From positions 288,466-352,465 of the forward strand of contig BDIU01000186.1 of NCBI GenBank assembly GCA_002118135.1: a stretch of 64,000 nucleotides of DNA, given 5' to 3'. Every line of letters starts with the position of its first letter. Position 1 is the stretch's first letter. The stretch is from Trebouxia sp. TZW2008. Taxonomy: Eukaryota > Chlorophyta > Trebouxiophyceae > Trebouxiales > Trebouxiaceae. Under the pieces are notes generated by a model. That model ran no database searches. It had not been told where the DNA came from and was given only the letters and a program-made list of their open reading frames with translations. Made by a program: the position numbers and the translations under genes. Below, piece by piece: positions 57,900-64,000 of this stretch.

Positions 57900-60593
57900 A
57901 TCAGGGTTGCCTGTGCCTGCAGCAGTGGGTGACAAACCACGCTCAGCAGAGAGGCAGGCACCCAAGAGGTTGCTGGACGACAGTGTGTACAGTGGTGGCA
58001 AGCGGACTCGCTCAGGGGAAGCTGGGGGTCATTACAGGTGTGCTGCCTGCTTTATGGTGCAGCCACTGCCAGTGAAACATACATGGCAGCAGCAGCAGCT
58101 GTTGCTGACATGACATACTGCAGTGTTGCCATCTTGACTGCCAACAGGATGCAGAGATATGATTTTGTGCATTCATCTGATCAGGTGACATTGCCATCAC
58201 ATGCTGTTCAGCACTGATGCTACCCTCTGCTTGTGCTCAACCCCATGGGACGCTTTAGTTCTTGAGGACTGTGCAACAAGCTGATTGCTGTACATGCAGA
58301 TGCAGTATCTGATGCACTGTCTGTGCGAGTGCAGGAATGAAGCAGACAGGTCTGCCAGAGGAACCAGCAGTAGGACTGAGACTGCATCTTTTGACTCTGC
58401 CAGTCAGAGACGCCAAGATCAGCCTGCATTCAACAGGCAGCCTGCCTCATACCAAGGCCACAACTCAATTCGTGACAGAGACAGCGGCCGAGACAGACAT
58501 GACAGCTCACATAGACGCTATGATCGTGACAGACGTACTGACCATGATAGACCTCATGACTACGACAGGTCTGAGCGGCATGGCAGGGGTCATGATAGAT
58601 TTGATGAGGGCCGCCGACAGCATAACCATGATAGGCAGCGCAGACGCAGCAGAAGCACCTCCTCCAGCAGCCGCACTTCTTCACCAAGCAGAGACAGGCA
58701 TAGGCAGCACAGCAGGCATGGTTCCCAATATGACAGCAGGTCTAGGCACAGCAGTCAGCAGCGTCATGATAGATCCCATCAGGACAGAAGCTATTCGCAC
58801 AGTCACAGGGAGACAAGTCACAGGGGTGGTGAGAGCAACAGGCGCACGGACAGACAGCATGACAGGCATGCTGGTGACAGAAGCAGAGGGTCTGAGAGAG
58901 CATCCAGCCGAGACAGGTATGACTGATATTGTATGCATCAGAAGCGTGCAGCTCAACAATGCGTACTGTGCTGACCTTGTCTATTCACAAAACAGCAGCG
59001 CGAGGACTAAAAAGCTGCAGCTTGACCACCCTGCCTTGCCTACTGTACAGCACTTACCATTTCTTAGCAGTACTTTGCAATGCACAGGCAGAAGCCAGTC
59101 TTTCTTGGCATTGCTGCATGTAGAGCAGACACGTCAGCTGCATCTTTCTCAGCTATGTTAACTGCAGCTGATATGATATGTAACTGGCTTGAGACCAATG
59201 AGAAATGTGCAGCTGAAAGTGAGATTTCACTTTCAGCTGCACAGCTGGTAAACATGTCATGCCATTCATGCTGACTGATGCTGAGTACAGGCATGATGGT
59301 GTCAGAAGCTGGAGCAGAAGTCAGCAACAAGATCGTAGAGTCTATCAAAGGCGCCACAGCAGTATCAGTAGCGAGTATCGCTCAAGGAGCAGAAGTAGGA
59401 GTAGGGACAGACCCACAAGCAAGAGGAGAAGGAGTGATAGTCCCACTGCACCTGCCTCTCACCTGTCAAATGCCTCTCAGCCACATGGTGGAGATCTATC
59501 TGTAGACTTCCAGAAGGGCAGGATCTTCTGGTCAAGGTACATATGTATCAAGGTTGCGCAAGACAAAAGAAGCATCACTGTAACAGCTGCAACTCAGTGC
59601 TGTGTTGCTGTCAAACGCAGCATAGGGTTGGAGGCATGAAGCGCATCAATATTTGCATGTATATGCAGCAACACAATCTGTTGATTGGTGTTTTGCATGG
59701 CATACAAGGGATGTCTGCCCTTATCTAATGCTTTTTCCTGAAAACACTGCTGTCTACTTTGAGGTTTGCGCCAGAGCTTTGAACAGACCACACAGCATGC
59801 TTGCCTTCCTGTGCACATGCATAAACATTGTTGTCTACCATCACATCAAAGCTCTTTACATGCAGCGACCGCACTTTCAAGGAATGCCTGGAAAAGAAGC
59901 TTTTTGCCACCAAGGATGCTCAGGATATCAGCAACTTGGGAGAAGACACAGCTGTCTTCCTGTGGAATTGCTTTCAAAGGGAGCTTCATGGGGTGTGGGT
60001 TAGTGTAGAGGAAGGAATGCTTGAGCATCGTGCGTTTGGTGGCAGATTTGCACATCAGGTGTGCACTCAGAGGCTCTTGTTCATGTGGCGCACTTGTGCA
60101 TTGTCAACTGCTGATATGCACTTTTGCAGTTGGTGTGTTTCTCTGAATTGGCATGTGAGCTTCAGAAATGTAAGCTTGAGGCTGCTTTTCCCTGCTGGAT
60201 GTACTTCCTGATTTTGGCACCAACAGTCTAGCTGCCAGAGCGTTGCTGTTCCTTGTAGTCATGCCATTGTCACAAGAACACAGCGCCAGCCAAGCCTTAG
60301 CAGACTCAGTTGACATTACCGGCAATCCACAATCATTGAGGCTCTAAGTAATTGATACATTGACCCGTCAAGCAAAATGGAATAGTGAGCAATTTGATTT
60401 GGCTGCAGCTTCTTGTAATGTGCAGGCACGTGTGAAAGAGGTGCACAGATTTCTCAAGCCACTCCCAGTTGACAGGGTTCTAGACATTCTTCCGCGCAAA
60501 CCCAACACTCCTGGCACAACCTTTGAGCAGCACTTGGACAGACATAGTGTCTGTCAGCTTTGGAACGCATTTGTCAGATACAATGAGCAGTGA
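49981..60593 (+). CDS. Large nuclear protein: HARE-HTH, Tudor-like, SR-rich and DCD domains
   Basis: Probable chromatin or RNA-associated protein. Supported exons: 49981-50175, 50245-50318, 50408-50659, 50955-51024, 51378-51780, 52613-52698, 52768 to about 52807, 53069-55168, 56058-56127, 56432-56612, 57205-58037, 58335-58916, 59291-59536, 59866-60058, 60426-60593. The part between 52807 and 53069 is unresolved. Exons 1-2 form a HARE-HTH fold (FPQCIWDVLRHHADGLTIAE, NNRLWGLV). Exons 4-5 give a Tudor-like barrel (KQWFAGKVTAWDAATDTF, VQYADGDTE). Exons 6-7 (HHEALLHVLACPDVQIG, VDKTRRRLKKLHPN) resemble a TFIIS-N/LEDGF helical domain. Then come a 700-residue Ala/Pro/Glu-rich disordered exon, a poly-Gln exon, and Arg/Ser-Asp/His dipeptide-rich SR exons. 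The C-terminus is a DCD domain (KGRIFW, FKECLEKKLFA, VFLWNCFQRELHGVW, GRFAHQ). Domain names are my inference from motifs. Confidence 0.75.
51945..52470 (+). repeat. Three 180-bp tandem units in the HARE-HTH/DCD gene
   Basis: Units begin near 51954, 52134 and 52315. They share GCATTCAATTGACAGTCACA-type sequence and a reading such as STQLLSNIALAQEGKVPVGE. The open frame is continuous through the last two copies, so this could be either an intronic repeat or a repeated cryptic exon. None was needed for the gene model. Confidence 0.88.
55430..55640 (+). repeat. Three short tandem units in an intron
   Basis: Units of roughly 75-90 bases each contain CATCTTGGCAGG, TTTTGGCATCTCCCTGCAA-like and TTCAGCTTTGCCAG-like segments (near 55436, 55512 and 55588). 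They lie in the intron after the 2.1-kb exon. No coding meaning is seen. Confidence 0.8.
56614..56791. mobile_element. Pogo/Tc1-mariner-like MITE with TA target duplication
   Basis: A 174-bp element (56616-56789) begins CAGTAAACTCTCTTTGTAA and ends with the near-perfect inverse TTACAAAGTGAGTTTACTG, flanked on both sides by TA. It has no coding capacity. TA target duplication and CAGT-type termini fit a non-autonomous pogo-like element. It sits just inside an intron of the HARE-HTH/DCD gene, three bases after the exon ending at 56612. A truncated relative is at 20659-20820. Confidence 0.82.
57866..57900 (+). repeat. CAG trinucleotide run encoding poly-Gln
   Basis: Ten or so consecutive CAG/CAA codons follow a His/Gln-rich stretch inside the coding exon 57205-58037. 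The run adds a glutamine tract to a disordered segment. Confidence 0.95.
59206..59243. other. Perfect 17-bp hairpin in an intron
   Basis: TGTGCAGCTGAAAGTGA, a four-base loop (GATT) and the exact reverse complement form a hairpin of 17 base pairs, 48 bases upstream of the SR-rich exon beginning at 59291. No small-RNA precursor of usual length can be extended beyond it. It might influence splicing of the next exon or be a foldback relic. Confidence 0.85.
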
Positions 60594-63040
60594 GAGCATC
60601 GTGACCGTGACTTGAAGCCAGCGTTGCTGTCTCGGACATATGAAAACAAAGCGCATGTGGTTTGAAGTGGTACATTGCATGCACTGCAACGTGGTATAAC
60701 TATCACATCTGTTTCTGCATTGTGTTTAGCTTATACGTGAGTCCTCGAGTCAGCAGTGGCTCCTGCAGCTCTCTTGGCTGTTGAGCCACTGTTGTGAGCC
60801 ACTTTGATGGTCACATCAGCTGGCAGGCCTGCCAGGGCCGAAGCTTGCAGCATCAGGCTGTTGCAACTGTCATGCACGCCCTCAAATAAGGCAGTCACAG
60901 CTAGCACGCAAGCAAAAGCCTCTTGATAGCGGCAGCAGTTGTCAGGAAGTTTCGGGATGGGCAAGTCAACGGGGTGTTGCTAAGATCAGTCACGGCTAGA
61001 ATGATGGCATTGCTGCAGAAACTGCCAATCAGGGCCTTCGTTCAAGCAGGACAGATATGTGTCTGCCAGGGCCCAATATGCCAAAGCAGAGACGATTTAG
61101 AAGCACCCCATATCCCACACGCAAGCATTGTACATCTTGCAGTGAACGACGGGTCATGTCAGCTCAATGAGCATGAAGTGATTGTAGCTGGCTCAACCTT
61201 AGTTGCATGTCGTCTGTAAGTTGCATGTCGTCTAAATTCCAGTGGCACATGTGCTCACCGCGGCCGCAGCAGCTAGCAGGTCAGTGTCAGCTACAAAAAA
61301 GGCTGATGGCAAATGCCAAAAGAGCATGATGGCAAAGACACGCGCAAAAAAGGCAGGGCAAGAACAAGAGCAAAATCGACTAAAACAATGCCTGCACATG
61401 CGTACACCAGGAGATCCGTGTGAGCTGCAATTGAGCATGATGACAATAACATGTGCAAACAGCAGGATGGCAAAACAAAGAGCAAAACCAGCCAAAAAGA
61501 TGCAAGCATATGTGTACATCTCAGCAGCAGCTCAGTGTGAGCTGCAAATAAATATGAGGGCAAAAGGGCGCCTGTCTGCCCAGCTTTGTCCAGCATGCAC
61601 TTGGCTTTGAGATTGAGCCTGAGCCTAGTATTGTGCATGGTGATGCTAGTGCTCGCAATGATCACAGCTGGCCTGCGAACCAGGTTAAGTGAACTTGTGG
61701 CATCAACGTGTCATTGCGCAACATGACCCGAGCTTGCACAGCCTCATGCAGTCAGCTCATCAGCCTGTCAGTGATGCGATGCCAAGCAGGCAAGCTCATG
61801 ACTCATCAGTAATACCACGGTGTGTCCACACGATGGTAACATTGTGTGACAACTTGAGCTGCCACATGACATTGCCCTCAATGGGGAATAAGCAAGGAAC
61901 TGCTTCAAGGCTTCACCCTTTTGCGAGAATATGCAACGATGGCCATTTTGCATCACAGCATGCAAGCCTACACAGCCTGCCATGCTGCAGTTCAGGAGCA
62001 GTCACACCTCACTGGACAACACATAGAGACAGCAGATCATTGCATGTGCCGTGGCTGGCCAGTGAACGTATGTGTTTTTTATATAAAAGTTGCGTTGTGC
62101 TGCTGAAGCCTTGCTGAACATTTGACTGCACTAGGGCACATTGACAACATGCAAGGTGGATTGCTGGTGCTTTGCATGAATACTGACAGCCCAAAACTTG
62201 CCGCCACAAATGCTGGCATCAGCATGCATCTGCACAGGTTTCGTATGCGCAACCAGTGCTGGATTTGTTGTCAAGCCTGACTGGTTAGTTACGTTGTGGT
62301 GACACAACAGACGCAGCATCTCTGGAAGTCTAGTTGAACACACAGTCGTTCTTGCTTGATCAGCAATGCTTTCTATTGCTTGCCTGCCTGCCTACCCACC
62401 TGCCTCCAAAACTGTGCAGATCCTGCTATGCAACAGCTATCAAATGCTTGCATTGATGAATCAGCCATCGACCCCATTTGTTCCAACTTCACGAGAAATC
62501 CACAAACATGACTATGAGCTGTGCGATGGTTTGTTGAGCTTTCGTGAACGCTGCTGGCCAGTGGAGTCAGCGGTCCTGCCTGCACAATGCCTGAGCAGTT
62601 GCAAACACGTCTCGAATTTAGACAGGCCTAACATATTGCGTGCGCGACTTTCCACAGAAGTAAAGGCATGGCCTCGATGACAGCAGGCTCGGCGCTGCAG
62701 CAGTACTGGCAGGTGCAATTCTCGGTGAAGTGCACAAATCAGCGGACGCCTTTTGGGCAATTGTCTTTGGACAGCGTGCTGATGATCAATCAGCGCATTT
62801 GCTCAGCATAAAGGGTCTATCCTCCTGCAGATACGGCTCGTCGCGCAGGAATGGCGCAAGCGACATTGACCTGTGCTGCTGCAAAAACGGATTCTAAAGT
62901 CACTGTCCTCCGAGCTAGAAAGTTTCAACTGACGCAGGTAGCGGACCCTGCAGGGGTCAAGGCATGGTCAGGAAAACAGGTATTTTGATTGCTGCCATGA
63001 AAAGCGTGTGTTCTACAGCACCACTAGAGAGGCAAAGTGC
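60594..63040. other. Mostly non-coding or unassigned region
   Basis: A minus-strand frame at 60964-60731 (ending AKRAAGATADSRTHV) has coding-like composition and a possible acceptor, but no partner exon could be found. Between 62660 and 62940 the GC content rises, and short plus-strand frames begin with ATG (for example MAQATLTCAAAKTDSKV at about 62869, ending at a GT). I cannot decide which strand is used. The 61290-61560 part belongs to a dispersed repeat described separately. Confidence 0.3.
61290..61565 (-). repeat. Copy of a dispersed repeat, inverted relative to 63360-63650
   Basis: Two to three imperfect tandem units contain GAGCATGATG, GCAAAACAAAGAGCAAAACC and GTGTGAGCTGCAA segments. 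Their reverse complement is found as tandem units at 63360-63650. The two blocks are about 1.8 kb apart and could pair as a long imperfect hairpin if transcribed. Confidence 0.75.
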
Positions 63041-63044
63041 TCAC

Positions 63045-63207
63045 CGTAAGCACGAGTGTCGCTCACTTTGCCGCTGACAGCCTGGACTAAGGTGTTTGAC
63101 GGGTCCAATAGGCAGTGAATCAAGCAAGCGGTGAGCAAGACCCAACGCAATCTGTTGTAACAGGCGCAAGACGCGGACGTCGTGACGACGAACTTGCGAA
63201 ACTCCAT
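63045..63207 (-). CDS. First exon of an unidentified gene with signal or anchor sequence
   Basis: From the ATG at 63207 the frame begins MEFRKFVVTTSASCACYNRL, followed by the hydrophobic RWVLLTACLIHCLL, and ends at a good GTGAGC donor after DTRAY. This looks like a signal peptide or signal anchor. Later exons were not identified with confidence. The gene is divergent from the next one with about 80 bases between start codons. Confidence 0.4.
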
Positions 63208-63285
63208 GCTGTTCGAACAAAAGTGACGCAAAAGAAAGGGGTTCAAGCCAACGCAAAGTTGGGCTTTGACAAGCTGCAAGTCTAA

Positions 63286-63753
63286 ATGGCAAGGAAGAAG
63301 AAGAGCGGTAGTTCTTCTCAACCGGCCACAAGGCAGGAACACAATGCTCGAAGTCCCTTTCTTTGCTTTTTGCGCGCCTTTTCCTGCTCATACTCATTTG
63401 CTGCTCACAATGACCTGCTGATGTGTCGTACACACGTGCAGGCAGCCTTTTGGTTGGTTTTGCTTTTTGCTCTTCTTTTCTGCATCCTGCTCTTTGCACG
63501 TGTGTTTGCTATCATGCTCATTTGGAGCTAACATGCAGCTCACTCTGAGCTCTTTGCGCCTCTTTCTGCCCTCAGTGTCAGTTGCAGCTCACACTGACCT
63601 GCTGTTGCGGTGTCCACATGTGCAGACATCCTTTTGGTTGGTTTCGCTTTAAGTCTTAGAATGAGACTGATGCCTCTTGAGCTTTGGACCAACAGGGGAA
63701 AACCTGAATCAGATCAACGCCTCGGCATGAGCCACAGCAGACACTTTCAGCTT

Positions 63754-63786
<33 letters not shown>

Positions 63787-63978
63787 ACACCCAAGACAGG
63801 CACTCTATCCGTCACGTGAGGCATGCTGACACCAACCCGATGCAAGCAAGCAGCCACAGAACTTGAAAAATTGAAAGCACTGTCCTCAAAAGCATCGCTC
63901 AAGCTGTCCAACAAGACAGTATGGAAAAAGCTACCCCCTGGCAAGCTCGCTATGCCATTCCAGAACCTGAGAGTCTGA
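63286..63978 (+). CDS. Possible short basic protein (tentative two-exon model)
   Basis: The ATG at 63286 opens MARKKKSGSSSQPATRQEHN. A second open segment (about 63860-63978) reads TELEKLKALSSKASLKLSNK, continues KTVWKKLPPGKLAMPFQNLRV and stops. Joining them through a weak GT donor near 63350 and the acceptor at GCAAGCAG keeps phase and gives about 63 residues. The lysine-rich composition suggests a nucleolar or ribosome-associated protein, but no family is recognised. The intron contains the repeat block 63360-63650. Confidence 0.35.
63360..63650 (+). repeat. Tandem units of the dispersed repeat
   Basis: Two to three units contain GCTCACACTGACCTGCTG-like, TGCAGACATCCTTTTGGTTGG-type and CTTTTTGCTCTTCTTTT segments, near 63395, 63530 and 63585. 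They are inverted with respect to 61290-61565. Confidence 0.75.
63757..63784. repeat. (GA)n microsatellite
   Basis: About fourteen GA dinucleotides form a simple repeat, located in the proposed intron of the tentative gene at 63286-63978. Confidence 0.98.
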
Positions 63979-64000
63979 CGCCACCAAAACACTTGCAAAG

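Overview
The window is nuclear DNA from a eukaryote, most likely a chlorophyte green alga (perhaps a trebouxiophyte). Every recognisable gene is split by short spliceosomal introns of about 60-700 bases with GT-AG, or occasionally GC-AG, borders. One gene encodes the fused flavin/iron-sulfur glycolate dehydrogenase typical of green algae, and the photorespiratory enzymes carry mitochondrial-type presequences instead of peroxisomal C-termini. I rebuilt ten genes exon by exon with consistent reading phases; an eleventh is partly resolved.

Layout. 0.6-2.2 kb (-): PDX1, pyridoxal phosphate synthase. 2.9-4.7 kb (-): electron transfer flavoprotein beta subunit. 5.7-9.3 kb (-): two-domain thiosulfate/mercaptopyruvate sulfurtransferase. 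9.9-17.6 kb (-): ten-exon membrane protein with a hevein-type chitin-binding domain and a glycosyltransferase-like domain. 17.7-18.5 kb: small uncertain genes. 18.6-19.4 kb (-): RraA/HMG-aldolase-like enzyme. 19.8-23.1 kb (+): mitochondrial carrier. 23.9-28.4 kb (-): alanine-glyoxylate aminotransferase. 28.5-33.3 kb: LINE debris and unassigned ORFs. 33.3-37.5 kb (-): hydroxypyruvate reductase. 37.8-41.3 kb (+): serine-glyoxylate aminotransferase. 41.9-49.1 kb (+): glycolate dehydrogenase. 50.0-60.6 kb (+): HARE-HTH/Tudor-like/SR-rich/DCD nuclear protein. 60.6-64.0 kb: repeats and two short divergent gene starts.

Main result. Four enzymes of the glycolate (photorespiratory) pathway lie together in 25 kb: glycolate to glyoxylate (GYD1), glyoxylate to glycine (AGT), serine to hydroxypyruvate (SGT) and hydroxypyruvate to glycerate (HPR1). 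HPR1 and SGT are head-to-head over a 297-bp shared promoter. All four have arginine-rich N-termini and none ends in a peroxisomal signal, so the set looks like a complete mitochondrial arm apart from glycine decarboxylase and SHMT. The PLP-making enzyme PDX1, an ETF subunit and a mitochondrial carrier nearby might extend the cluster, but that is inference.

Second result. Nearly every gene contains small tandem duplications (period about 60-200 bp) that copy one edge of an exon together with its splice site, leaving one to four pseudo-exons in the neighbouring intron. The repeated pattern suggests an active local duplication process able to create alternative exons or new introns.
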